A stretch of DNA of 64,000 bases from Cohnella lubricantis (GTDB taxonomy: Bacteria > Bacillota > Bacilli > Paenibacillales > Paenibacillaceae), in assembly GCF_014212015.1 (NCBI RefSeq), contig NZ_JACJVN010000034.1, forward strand, positions 23,602 to 87,601, given 5' to 3'. Shown one piece after another: positions 27,007 through 34,819 of this stretch (its first letter is position 1; each line of letters starts with the position of its first letter). The position numbers were made by a program, and so were the translations under genes. The notes beneath the pieces were generated by a model. It was not told where the DNA came from and did no database searches. It worked only from the letters and a program-made list of their open reading frames with translations.

Positions 27007-27933
27007 TTATTTGTCAGATGAGAAAAAAGGCAGCTGAGGCAGCAATTCTTGATCGTATAAACGAACTTTCGATGCCAAGAAGTCGCCTTTACGAACGGCA
27101 TCCGTCTGCGTCAACAGATCGGCAACCGAGCTCATCGATTTCAATTTCATCTTGGCAGCCTGGCCGGAAGCGACGAAGCTGTCGATACGCGCGGCTAAAT
27201 CCTGCGGCAAGAATCCGGTCATGAGCGACCGCTCTTGCATGTATTCCGCCGCCAATTCGTTCTTGATCAGCAGGGGAAGCTTCTTCCACCCGGCCAGATC
27301 GATCGAAGTCTTGTCCTTGCTCTCTTCCGGAATATCGATGTCGACGGTCGCCCCCCATTTGACCATGGACTCATAATATTGCTTCTGGGCGGCAAGACTG
27401 AGCTTCTGCGCTTCGGCGATATACGCGTTAGCGTTTATTTGTTCGAGCACGATATCGGCTGTCGCTTGGTTAGCCGAAGAGACATAAGCGGACAGGCCGT
27501 CGGCATACAGCTTCAAGCTCTTAAGGTACTGGTTCTGGGCGTCCTTCAGCAGCGGCGATACCTGCGGAACGTACGCAACCTTGACGGATTCATACTCGGC
27601 CTTGGCTGAGCGGACTAATTCTTTGACCTGCGCAGAGCGGTCCGCCGATTCGTCCGACAGCCACTCCTGCTGCGCGGATTGCCAGTCGTCCAAGAATTCA
27701 CGATAAGGCAAAAATACGGTATGATAGAAAGATACGAGATCCTGAAGCTGATAAGCATTCAGAGACACCGAAGCTGCAGCGGCTTGCGGCAACGCGGTCG
27801 CCTTCTCGTGACGGGATTCCGCCTGCGAAGCGCCGACTTTGACGCCGTAGAAGAAGGCCGCTACCGCAACGACGAGCATGAAGAGAAAACCGAGTGCGAA
27901 CATGAGATCAATGCGTGTGAGACGTTTGTCCAT
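27007..27933 (-). CDS. Membrane-anchored protein of unknown function
   Basis: A 308-residue protein I do not recognise. A basic N-terminus (MDKRLTRIDL) is followed by one membrane helix (about 12-30) with positive charges on the cytoplasmic side, so the remaining 270 residues are likely outside. That part is mostly helical, rich in Ala, Gln, Lys and Ser, with coiled-coil character around residues 95-200, and has no cysteine or obvious catalytic motif. AAGAGGAG precedes the ATG. It is transcribed divergently from the CPBP protease gene at 28027. Convergent or downstream partner: serA leader 40 bases away. Confidence 0.75.
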   Translation of the reverse strand: MDKRLTRIDLMFALGFLFMLVVAVAAFFYGVKVGASQAESRHEKATALPQAAAASVSLNAYQLQDLVSFYHTVFLPYREFLDDWQSAQQEWLSDESADRSAQVKELVRSAKAEYESVKVAYVPQVSPLLKDAQNQYLKSLKLYADGLSAYVSSANQATADIVLEQINANAYIAEAQKLSLAAQKQYYESMVKWGATVDIDIPEESKDKTSIDLAGWKKLPLLIKNELAAEYMQERSLMTGFLPQDLAARIDSFVASGQAAKMKLKSMSSVADLLTQTDAVRKGDFLASKVRLYDQELLPQLPFFSSDK

Positions 27934-27945
27934 TCATAACTCCTC

Positions 27946-27974
27946 TTTACGGTCAGATTTAGTAGCTTTAGTAT
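27946..27974 (+). promoter_or_regulatory. Candidate promoter of the CPBP protease gene
   Basis: TTTACG at 27946-27951 and TAGTAT at 27969-27974, spacing 17. Its -10 lies on top of the -10 of the divergent promoter on the other strand. Confidence 0.4.
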
Positions 27975-27998
27975 AGGGAAACTATGCCAAACGAACAA
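27970..27998 (-). promoter_or_regulatory. Candidate promoter of the 308-residue protein gene
   Basis: On the minus strand TTGTTC (27993-27998) and TATACT (27970-27975) are 17 bases apart. It shares five bases of its -10 with the promoter reading to the right, so the two cannot be occupied together. Confidence 0.45.
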
Positions 27999-28026
27999 TA
28001 ACTTACGAATCAAATTTAGAGGTCAT

Positions 28027-28626
28027 ATGAAAAAATTCGACATTCGCAACTTGAAGGTTCGCAAAGCGTCAATTAACGAGCTCGGCGACCGTTTGCTGCT
28101 CGCCAATTTGTACTTGACTCAACTCGTTACTTTTATTATCGGATTATTGTGGGTGATTTTGCAGGGGAGAAACCCGATTCGATTGTTCGCATGGCCGGGC
28201 AGCTTCGAATTTCTCGGCTGGTCGATCGGGTTATCGGCGGCTATCGTCTTGCTCGACGTCGCCTTATCCAGATGGATGCCCGAGGAGGCCATGGATGATG
28301 GAGGCGTCAACGAACGAATCTTCCGCACGCGTCCCATCTGGCACATCGCGCTCATCTGCCTTGTCGTAAGCATATGCGAAGAGCTGCTGTTCCGCGGCGC
28401 GATTCAGCACTCGTTCGGTCCTTATTGGACCAGCATCCTGTTCGCGGCAATCCATGTCCGATATTTGCGCCACTGGATACCGACCGGCATGGTGTTCGCG
28501 ATCAGCTACGGATTCGGCTGGATGTATGTGCATACGGGCACGCTCTGGGCGCCGATCGCCGCTCACTTTCTGGTAGATTTGATCATGGGGCTAATTATTC
28601 GGTTACGGAGGGACAAGCAAGTATGA
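28027..28626 (+). CDS. CPBP family intramembrane glutamic endopeptidase
   Basis: A 199-residue membrane protein with four to five helices. It has the CAAX-protease/bacteriocin-processing (Abi) motifs: EELLFRG (Glu118, Glu119, Arg123), a conserved His143 in FAAIHVRY, and a C-terminal HFLVD histidine. Such enzymes cleave membrane or prenylated substrates; the substrate here is unknown. The position near serA and the ypb genes corresponds to ypbD of B. subtilis. AGAGGTCAT provides a weak site. It overlaps the next gene by four bases. Confidence 0.85.
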   Translation: MKKFDIRNLKVRKASINELGDRLLLANLYLTQLVTFIIGLLWVILQGRNPIRLFAWPGSFEFLGWSIGLSAAIVLLDVALSRWMPEEAMDDGGVNERIFRTRPIWHIALICLVVSICEELLFRGAIQHSFGPYWTSILFAAIHVRYLRHWIPTGMVFAISYGFGWMYVHTGTLWAPIAAHFLVDLIMGLIIRLRRDKQV

Positions 28627-28919
28627 AGGACGATGGCCAATCTTCGGCGTGGGAGCGTTATGTAGAAGCGAAGAGACATGCCTTCGAAGAACAGCAGGCG
28701 GATGGAGGGGCGGGGGAACCTAAGACGCTCGAGGAGCTGGAAGCGGCTATTGCCGAAGCCGCCGCTTCCTCGGGCATTCCAGAGACAGGAATGCCGCCAA
28801 GATCCTCTATTCATCCAACCGCAAGACGCAACTTGAGCCGCTGGTTCTACCAAACGCTCGTCATCTTGTTCGTTGGGTTGGTCGCATACTTGCTATGGTG
28901 GGGATATCAAAATACTTAA
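28623..28919 (+). CDS. Small membrane protein of unknown function
   Basis: A 98-residue protein starting at the ATG that overlaps the CPBP stop (ATGA). It has an acidic, Ala/Glu-rich soluble part (about 1-70) and one C-terminal membrane helix (about 74-93) ending LLWWGYQNT, so it is probably tail-anchored. Translational coupling suggests it works with the protease. Its stop overlaps, tail to tail, the stop of the deacetylase gene on the other strand. It is not similar enough to YpbE to give that name (no LysM motif). Confidence 0.7.
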   Translation: MKDDGQSSAWERYVEAKRHAFEEQQADGGAGEPKTLEELEAAIAEAAASSGIPETGMPPRSSIHPTARRNLSRWFYQTLVILFVGLVAYLLWWGYQNT

Positions 28920-29800
28920 GCTTCGGTATCGATCGCCTCAGGGTCGACGAAGGAGTAGCCCTTCTGCTCCAGATCGGTCAGCAGCGCATCCAGCGCTTCG
29001 CCCGTCCACGGGAGCTCGTGCATCAGAATGTTGCTTCCGGGATGAAGCAGATCATTTACATTCTTAATAATCGCGGCCGTCTTGTCCTTGATCTTGTCGC
29101 CCGTCATCTCCCAGTCGAGGGAGCCATCGGACCAGGTCATGTACAGGAGGCCGTTCTCTTTGGCGATGGAATGCGTATATTCGTTGCCGGAGGCGTTCGG
29201 CGGACGGAAGAAGACCGGCTTCTTGCCGATTACCTCTTCAACGATATTCTGAACCTTCTCGATCTGCTCGCGAATCGTCTCCGGCTTCTCTTTGCCTAAC
29301 ATAATGTGATCCCACGAATGATTGCCGACCGTATGGCCGCGTTCGTCAATCTCCTGCAGCAGCTCGGGGTGCGCCTTAACTCGATACCCGTTAACGAAGA
29401 AGATCGCTTTGGCATGATGCTTGTCCAGCGTATCCAGAATCGGCTTCAGCGTCTCTTCCGCTTTCGGCCCGTCATCGAACGTCAGCAGTACGACTTTCGA
29501 GTTCGTGGTCTCCTTGTCGATCGGCACGATGTCGTAGTTCTTGTTCATCCGGTACGTTAACTCCACAGGAGCTTCGGTCGGATCCGGAGACGGCGAAGGA
29601 TCAGGAGATGCGGAGGGAGATGCGGCAGCAGACGCGGAAGGCGAAGCGGAGGGCGTCTGTGCAGCGCTTGCAGAAGGAGAGACAGTCTGCGTGGCAGCAG
29701 GCGCGGAATTGGCCGGGGCTGCGGTATTGCCGGCGCCGCAGGCAGCCAGTGACATCAGCAGAATGGGAATAGTTACGGCGGCGGTGGCGATGTTCTTCAT
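28916..29800 (-). CDS. Polysaccharide deacetylase lipoprotein
   Basis: A 294-residue secreted carbohydrate esterase (NodB domain). Signal peptide and lipobox LAAC at about residues 17-20, then a long Ser/Ala/Pro linker (about 22-72) that should hold the domain away from the membrane. Catalytic motifs are TFDDGPK and the metal-binding GNHSWDH. It probably removes acetyl groups from peptidoglycan or another cell-wall glycan. The start at 29800 follows GGAGATCC; the open frame goes further up without a site. Confidence 0.88.
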   Translation of the reverse strand: MKNIATAAVTIPILLMSLAACGAGNTAAPANSAPAATQTVSPSASAAQTPSASPSASAAASPSASPDPSPSPDPTEAPVELTYRMNKNYDIVPIDKETTNSKVVLLTFDDGPKAEETLKPILDTLDKHHAKAIFFVNGYRVKAHPELLQEIDERGHTVGNHSWDHIMLGKEKPETIREQIEKVQNIVEEVIGKKPVFFRPPNASGNEYTHSIAKENGLLYMTWSDGSLDWEMTGDKIKDKTAAIIKNVNDLLHPGSNILMHELPWTGEALDALLTDLEQKGYSFVDPEAIDTEA

Positions 29801-29987
29801 TATTGGATCTCCTCTGCGGTCTTGAATGAAATGAATTCGTGTATCTCGACTTATTTTAACATAGCCCGATTTTGTTCGACACTGGTGCCTTTTCCTTATT
29901 TTGATTGAGCATGAGCCGCCGCCGGCGGGCCACAATAGAGGATGTAAGCACCCGGCGAAGGGTGCGTTAAGGAAAGGGGAGTTTCGG

Positions 29988-30278
29988 ATGAAAGTCTCGG
30001 CATTCTTGCTTGGCGGTCTGGCTGGGGCGGCCGCGGTCATATTCATTCAGCGCAACAAGCGAATGGTCTCGGCGGTCGGCAATATCGGATGGAGCCAAGT
30101 CAAGTCGCGGGTGAACGGAATGAAGGATGAGGCCATCGGCAAAATGTGGAGCAAGAGCTTCGAGTCGCATGACTCGGCCGGCGGTTTAGACAAGGTTGCC
30201 CATCTGGCAGCGCAGGACTCGGAGGTTCAGCGCCGTGTCAATGAAATATTGGAAGAGAGCGGACAGAACCAGATCTGA
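29988..30278 (+). CDS. Small membrane-anchored protein, YtxH-like
   Basis: A 96-residue protein with a glycine/alanine-rich N-terminal helix (KVSAFLLGGLAGAAAVIFIQ) and a charged, helical remainder. The organisation resembles YtxH-type small envelope proteins, but similarity is too weak for a firm name. AAAGGGGAG lies before the ATG at 29988. Divergent from the deacetylase gene. A terminator follows. Confidence 0.6.
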   Translation: MKVSAFLLGGLAGAAAVIFIQRNKRMVSAVGNIGWSQVKSRVNGMKDEAIGKMWSKSFESHDSAGGLDKVAHLAAQDSEVQRRVNEILEESGQNQI

Positions 30279-30300
30279 ATCTGCGCTCCATCCTCCAACA

Positions 30301-30350
30301 TCAGCGTCCGGCCCGCTTCCTGACGAGGGAGCGGCAGGCGCTGATTTTTT
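30301..30350 (+). terminator. Terminator after the YtxH-like gene
   Basis: TCAGCG (30301) pairs with CGCTGA (30339-30344) around an imperfect inner stem, followed by six T residues. Confidence 0.7.
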
Positions 30351-30390
30351 GTTATTCATGGGTTTTCCCTAGTGCATTTCAATTAGAGAA

Positions 30391-30456
30391 GTGATAACAT
30401 GTTGTCAAAGCAAAAATCAATCACACATTATATGCCACGTCATACGCTGTTATCAC
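30391..30456 (+). promoter_or_regulatory. Promoter with palindromic operator upstream of the MecA-like gene
   Basis: TGATAACATGTTGTCA at 30392-30407 is a 16-base palindrome with one mismatched pair, and its right half is a -35 box (TTGTCA). A -10 candidate, CATTAT, lies at 30426-30431 (spacing 18). A second perfect half-site, TGTTATCAC, lies at 30448-30456. The layout suggests a repressor binding the promoter and a downstream site; no regulator is identified. Confidence 0.45.
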
Positions 30457-30484
30457 CCATCGTGTGCAGAAGGAGGATCCTGTC

Positions 30485-31087
30485 ATGAGGATGGAGCGGC
30501 TTAGCCAAGACAAGATTAGGATTTTCCTTACCTTCGACGATCTGTCGGAACGCGGAATTCAGAAGGAAGACATGTGGCGGGAAATTCCGAAAGTCCATGA
30601 ATTGTTCAGCGAGATGATGGATCAAGCCTATAGCGAGCTTGGCTTTGATGCCTCGGGGCCTCTTGCGGTCGAAGTGTTCGCAATGCCTGCCCAAGGAATG
30701 GTCGTCATCGTCACGAGAGGGAAGCTGGACCGGGACGCGGAAGCCTCGGCCGAGGATGAACTCGATGAAGAAGTTTACGAAATGGAGGTTACGCTCGAAC
30801 AGAGCGAAGCCATAATATATCGTTTTCGCGACATCGAAGACGCGATCTCAGCCGCCAAGATGCTTAACCGCCATCTGACGCAGGAAGGCAGGATGTATCG
30901 TTATCAGAATCAGTGGGTGCTCTGCTTCGATCCCGCAGGTCTAGAGAACGCGGGATATCATGCGCTGATCGCGGTGCTTGCCGAATACGGCGATGCGACA
31001 TCCGTAACGCCGGCCGTTCTTGAAGAATACGGACAGTTGGTGATCCCTTCCAATGCCGTTAAAGTTCTCGCCGAGCACTTCGCTTGA
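30485..31087 (+). CDS. MecA-family adaptor protein (YpbH-like)
   Basis: A 200-residue adaptor for the ClpCP protease. The N-terminal domain begins MRMERLSQDKIRIFLTFDDL, close to MecA and YpbH, and continues ELGFDASGPLAVEVFAMPAQGMVVIV; after an acidic linker (about 92-102) the C-terminal ClpC-binding domain ends near ILAEYG-like VLAEYGDATSV. Place between the serA and prsW genes favours YpbH over MecA. GGAGGAT precedes the ATG at 30485. Confidence 0.85.
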   Translation: MRMERLSQDKIRIFLTFDDLSERGIQKEDMWREIPKVHELFSEMMDQAYSELGFDASGPLAVEVFAMPAQGMVVIVTRGKLDRDAEASAEDELDEEVYEMEVTLEQSEAIIYRFRDIEDAISAAKMLNRHLTQEGRMYRYQNQWVLCFDPAGLENAGYHALIAVLAEYGDATSVTPAVLEEYGQLVIPSNAVKVLAEHFA

Positions 31088-31283
31088 ATTCGCTGTTTGT
31101 CTGAGGGCCATGCCATATACCGATTAGCAACGGACATTTTGCGTTAAACGCCGGTCGTTTATCGCGGGATGTTCGTTTTTTGTTCACAATTTAAGGCGGA
31201 CGGCCCTTGAACCTGTCTAATGGGGTGCCCCTGCGGCAAGAGACGTTGTATAATAGGGAGCATGGAAGGGAGGGGGAACGAAG

Positions 31284-31970
31284 GTGCTTCTCTTATCGCT
31301 GCTGGCCGCCGCCATCGCGCCCGGCATTGCGCTGCTGGCCTACTTCTATTGGAAAGACCGCTATGACGTCGAGCCGTTGCCTATCGTGATCCGCCTGTTC
31401 CTTGCCGGCGCGCTAACGGTGCTTCCGGTGATGGTTATTCAGCGCGCGCTGACGCTATGGCTCGGAGAATCGCCGTTTGCGTTTTCCTTTCTGATCTCGG
31501 CCGGCGTTGAAGAATTTATCAAGTGGTTCGTTCTGTACCACATCATATACAATCACACCGAATTCGATGAGCCTTACGACGGCATCGTCTACGCGACTTC
31601 GGTCTCTCTTGGCTTCGCGACGCTGGAGAACGTCCTATACGCCTTCAACGAACCGGTCACCTTCGGCATGCTGCTCGCCAGAGCGCTGCTCCCGGTATCG
31701 GGCCACGCCCTGTTCGGCGTCTTCATGGGCTATTCGATGGGCAAGGCCAAGTTCTCAGCCGGCAAGCGGGTTCCGCTGCTGCTGGCGGCGGCGTTCTTCC
31801 TGCCGTTCCTAGCGCACGGGGCGTTCGATCTGATTCAGCAGACCGTTCCTCCCGAGTGGCTATGGGTAATGGTGCCATTCATGCTGCTGCTCTGGCTAAG
31901 AGGCATGATCAACGTGAATCGGGCTAACTCGGTCTCGCCGTTCCGAATGATCAAGCGCGAGGAAGGTTAA
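31284..31970 (+). CDS. prsW: Glutamic-type intramembrane protease PrsW
   Basis: A 228-residue polytopic protein of about six helices. The catalytic glutamates are Glu76-Glu77 in GVEEFIKW, followed by the conserved GIVYATSVSLGFATLEN and a histidine in SGHALFGVFMG. In Bacillus PrsW makes the first cut in anti-sigma factor RsiW; rsiW is not in this window. It starts at GTG 31284 after GGAGGGGGAACG. A TATAAT sits at 31249-31254 without a good -35. Confidence 0.93.
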   Translation: MLLLSLLAAAIAPGIALLAYFYWKDRYDVEPLPIVIRLFLAGALTVLPVMVIQRALTLWLGESPFAFSFLISAGVEEFIKWFVLYHIIYNHTEFDEPYDGIVYATSVSLGFATLENVLYAFNEPVTFGMLLARALLPVSGHALFGVFMGYSMGKAKFSAGKRVPLLLAAAFFLPFLAHGAFDLIQQTVPPEWLWVMVPFMLLLWLRGMINVNRANSVSPFRMIKREEG

Positions 31971-32047
31971 ATCTTCCCAAGCCCGTCAATACTTCCGATT
32001 AGAACGACTGCGGAACGATTCCGCGTGAGAGAGCGGGAGGGGCGAAG

Positions 32048-32200
32048 ATGACGGCCGAACGGGTGAAGGTGATGATCCGTTGCAACCGCTGCGGCGAGAA
32101 GTTCGTGCTTCGGGGAAGAAGGGATCGAGGCCGAATCGACACCGGGTTTAAAATGTGTCTCTGCAGCAATACGAACGATTTCGACATCGAAGAAACGTGA
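32048..32200 (+). CDS. Small zinc-ribbon protein
   Basis: A 50-residue protein with two cysteine pairs, RCNRCGEKF near residue 11 and MCLCSN near residue 37, fitting a treble-clef or ribbon zinc site. The rest is basic in the middle and acidic at the end (DFDIEET). GGGAGGGGCG lies seven bases before the ATG, which makes translation likely. It stands between prsW and ypeB, where B. subtilis has sleB. Function unknown. Confidence 0.7.
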   Translation: MTAERVKVMIRCNRCGEKFVLRGRRDRGRIDTGFKMCLCSNTNDFDIEET

Positions 32201-32269
32201 ATAAAGCTGGCCCAAGCTTCCCACACTAACGCCGAACGGCAGTCTGGGAATGAAAGGGGTCGGCTTTTC

Positions 32270-33637
32270 ATGTATGCGAGGTTAAGTTCGGTTCTGTTCC
32301 CCGTCGCAGCTCTGCTATTTGTCGGGGCGATCCTGTGGGGATATCAAGAGCATCAAGAGAAGAATGCGATTATGATCAAGGCGGAGAATCAGTATCAGCG
32401 GGCGTTCCACGATTTGGCGAGCCATATGGGCAGCCTGCAGGACGAGCTTGGCCAGACGCTGGCCGTATCCTCGGTGTCGCAGGGCATGCAGCGCAAGGGC
32501 CTCATTAAGGTATGGAGGCTGACGAGCCAAGCCCAGAATGAGATCAGCCAGCTTCCGCTAGCGGGCGTTCCTTTCAACAAGGCGGGCGATTTCCTGTCCC
32601 GCATCTCGGACTTTGCCTATCGAACCTCTGTCAGAGACCTGACGAAGCAGCCGCTCTCGCAGGATGAGATCAAAACGATGAAGTCTCTGTATGCGAAAGC
32701 CTCGGACGTGAATAAGGATTTGACTAATATCCGAGAGTCCGTCATGAACGACCATCTTCGCTGGATGGATGTCGAAGTGGCAATGGCCGGCAAAGACGAG
32801 CCGTATAACAATACGATCATCGACGGCCTTAAGGCGGTGGACAAGAAGATCGGCTCATACCCCGAGAATGATTGGGGACCTGCCGCCATGGCGTCCAAGC
32901 GGGGCCATCCCGTCCGTATGCTGTCTGGCAAGCCGGACGTTACGGCGGATAAGATTAAGCAACAGGCGCTTGCCTTCCTCGGCACGACGGCAATGTCCGG
33001 GGCCGGACGTCAAGTCAATGTAGTCGAGAACGGCAAGAACACCGATATGCCTGGTTATACGGCGACGGTCCCTGGCCCGAATGGCGAGAATATTCAAATG
33101 GATTATACGCGCAAGGGCGGCGAGCTGCTGTGGTATATGAATCCGCGAACCGTCAAGACGCGCAAGCTTGATTTTGCGTCGGCGAAGGCCAAAGCCGCGC
33201 AATTTCTTGATCAGCACGGCTATAAGAACATGACGCCGGTTACCTACGATGAGTATGATCATGTATCGGTGTTCACGTTCGTCGGGCAGAAGAACAATGT
33301 CAAGATTTATACGGATAAAGTGACGGTGCGAGTAGCGCTTGATAATGGCGAGGCGGTCGGCCTTCAAGCTTCGGACCATGTGTTCGCGCCGCGCGTTCTG
33401 TCGACGGGCAAGCCCAAGCTGTCGCAGAGCGAAGCGCGCAAGTCGCTCAACTCGGACTTCAAGGTTCAGGCATCCAGTCTTGCTCTTATCGAGAATGAGG
33501 AGAACAAGCAAGTCCTGTGCTATGAATTCGTCGGCAAAGTCGGCGGCGAACAATATCGGATCTACATTAATGCCGACTCGGGACTTGAGGAATCGGTCGA
33601 GAAGATTCCCGAGAAAGCCAGAGCGCTGTTGAAGTGA
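32270..33637 (+). CDS. ypeB: Germination protein YpeB
   Basis: A 455-residue protein with an N-terminal membrane helix (about 5-24), a helical domain, and a C-terminal half of PepSY-type repeats (segments ending around AFLGTT, AAQFLDQHGY and SLNSDF). YpeB stabilises and inhibits the cortex-lytic enzyme SleB in the spore, and each needs the other. AAAGGGG lies twelve bases before the ATG. No sleB is adjacent, unlike the sleB-ypeB operon of Bacillus. Confidence 0.92.
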   Translation: MYARLSSVLFPVAALLFVGAILWGYQEHQEKNAIMIKAENQYQRAFHDLASHMGSLQDELGQTLAVSSVSQGMQRKGLIKVWRLTSQAQNEISQLPLAGVPFNKAGDFLSRISDFAYRTSVRDLTKQPLSQDEIKTMKSLYAKASDVNKDLTNIRESVMNDHLRWMDVEVAMAGKDEPYNNTIIDGLKAVDKKIGSYPENDWGPAAMASKRGHPVRMLSGKPDVTADKIKQQALAFLGTTAMSGAGRQVNVVENGKNTDMPGYTATVPGPNGENIQMDYTRKGGELLWYMNPRTVKTRKLDFASAKAKAAQFLDQHGYKNMTPVTYDEYDHVSVFTFVGQKNNVKIYTDKVTVRVALDNGEAVGLQASDHVFAPRVLSTGKPKLSQSEARKSLNSDFKVQASSLALIENEENKQVLCYEFVGKVGGEQYRIYINADSGLEESVEKIPEKARALLK

Positions 33638-33652
33638 AGAGCATGAAGCGGC

Positions 33653-33691
33653 AGCTGCCCGACGCATTTTGCGGCGAAGGGCAGCTTTTTC
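33653..33691 (+). terminator. Terminator after ypeB
   Basis: AGCTGCCC / GGGCAGCT, eight perfect pairs with an 18-base loop, followed by TTTTT. Confidence 0.75.
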
Positions 33692-33763
33692 TAGCGTATA
33701 GACGACATTCGCATGGCTGGATAGAAGAAGTTGCGCAAGGAGCGTGTCCAAGCATCCTCGTCA

Positions 33764-33772
33764 TGGTATAAT
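33764..33772 (+). promoter_or_regulatory. Extended -10 promoter upstream of the PilZ gene
   Basis: TGGTATAAT is a perfect extended -10 element, 66 bases before the gene. No good -35 is present, as is usual for extended -10 promoters. Confidence 0.5.
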
Positions 33773-33837
33773 TGGGAAGATAGGTGACAGATCGTACCGA
33801 TTATACCGACAGTGTCAGCGTGGTGGAGGGGTAAAGG

Positions 33838-34494
33838 GTGCTTCCGAAAATAAACCAAACGATGTTCATTCAGCTGCCAAGAGAGTCTGGCACAGAGCAG
33901 GCTTCCCTTCTTCGATCCAGATTAGCGGATATGGATGAAGCGTCGCTGTACATCGAGATTCCGCTGGAAGAGAAGACAGGAAGGTACCACCGTGCGCAGC
34001 CGGGCGACGAGTTCCGGGTGACTTATTACACGACGGAAGGCGTCAAGCACGAGTTCAAGGCGACGGTCCAGAACTTCCTCAAGGAGGAGACCGTTCCCCT
34101 TGTCGAGCTTCGCAAGCCGAAGCAGGAGGAGATCACGCGGGAGCAACGGCGGAATTTCCTTCGTGTGGAGGCGCAGCTCGAGGTCGCCGTGCGAATCGGC
34201 GACAAGATGCGGTTCTTAGCGCTCACCGAGGACGTCGGAGGCGGCGGTATCTCGCTGCGCTGCGAACGGAAGTGGCCGATTCAGCCGAATTTAAGGGTGA
34301 ATTGCTGGCTTCTGATTCCATTCCGTTCCGGCAGCATCGCGCACGCCCAGTTCGAAGGAGATGTCATTCGGGTAGCCGAGACGGAGCCGAATCATTATAT
34401 CGTCATGATCCGATTCGTCAACATTGCCGAATCCGATCAACAGAAGGTCATTCGGTATTGTTTTGAACGACAACTTGATTTTCGCAAGGAATGA
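33838..34494 (+). CDS. PilZ-domain protein, flagellar brake / YpfA family
   Basis: A 218-residue protein with an N-terminal YcgR-like domain and a C-terminal PilZ domain (about 100-215). The c-di-GMP motif RxxxR is present (QRRNFLR). The second motif, usually D/NxSxxG, reads DVGGGG here, so the serine is glycine. In B. subtilis YpfA (DgrA) binds c-di-GMP and lowers motility. It starts at GTG 33838 after TGGAGGGG. Position before ypfB and cmk matches ypfA. Confidence 0.85.
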   Translation: MLPKINQTMFIQLPRESGTEQASLLRSRLADMDEASLYIEIPLEEKTGRYHRAQPGDEFRVTYYTTEGVKHEFKATVQNFLKEETVPLVELRKPKQEEITREQRRNFLRVEAQLEVAVRIGDKMRFLALTEDVGGGGISLRCERKWPIQPNLRVNCWLLIPFRSGSIAHAQFEGDVIRVAETEPNHYIVMIRFVNIAESDQQKVIRYCFERQLDFRKE

Positions 34495-34500
34495 TCAGTA

Positions 34501-34689
34501 ATGAGAGAGCAAGAAGATAATCGGTTCGAAGTCAAGTGGTTCGCTAAGTCCGAGCGGCTGATCATTAGGGGAATCGCGATTCTCGCCGTTCTGCTCCTGC
34601 TCTCGCAGCTTGCGCTCCATTTCCCGGCGGCTAGACATTTGTTGACCCATACGGATCATTGGGAAGGAATCAAATACCGCAGCCCATAA
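34501..34689 (+). CDS. YpfB family membrane protein
   Basis: A 62-residue protein with one membrane helix (about 22-44) and a charged N-terminus containing KWFAKSERLIIRG. Size and place between the PilZ gene and cmk match YpfB of B. subtilis, whose function is unknown. AAGGA is the ribosome binding site. Six bases after the PilZ gene, so co-transcribed with it. Confidence 0.75.
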   Translation: MREQEDNRFEVKWFAKSERLIIRGIAILAVLLLLSQLALHFPAARHLLTHTDHWEGIKYRSP

Positions 34690-34714
34690 GGCAGTCGGAT
34701 CATCCGCTTCTTTT

Positions 34715-34743
34715 TTGCATCTGCAGGTGGGGTGTGGTATAAT
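34715..34743 (+). promoter_or_regulatory. Vegetative promoter of cmk
   Basis: TTGCAT at 34715-34720 and TATAAT at 34738-34743, spacing 17. Transcription would start near 34750, just before the hairpin at 34756-34782. Confidence 0.7.
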
Positions 34744-34755
34744 TTTCTCATTCGC

Positions 34756-34782
34756 ACGCAGGCATAGCTTGCCTGCGTTTTT
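34756..34782 (+). terminator. Hairpin with T-run at the 5' end of the cmk transcript
   Basis: ACGCAGGCA / TGCCTGCGT, nine perfect pairs with loop TAGCT, followed by five T residues. It can end transcription of the PilZ-ypfB unit, but it lies downstream of the cmk promoter, so cmk transcripts would begin with it. Confidence 0.65.
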
Positions 34783-34819
34783 CGTAAGGGTAGTTGATTA
34801 GGAGGCTTTATTCTTACTC

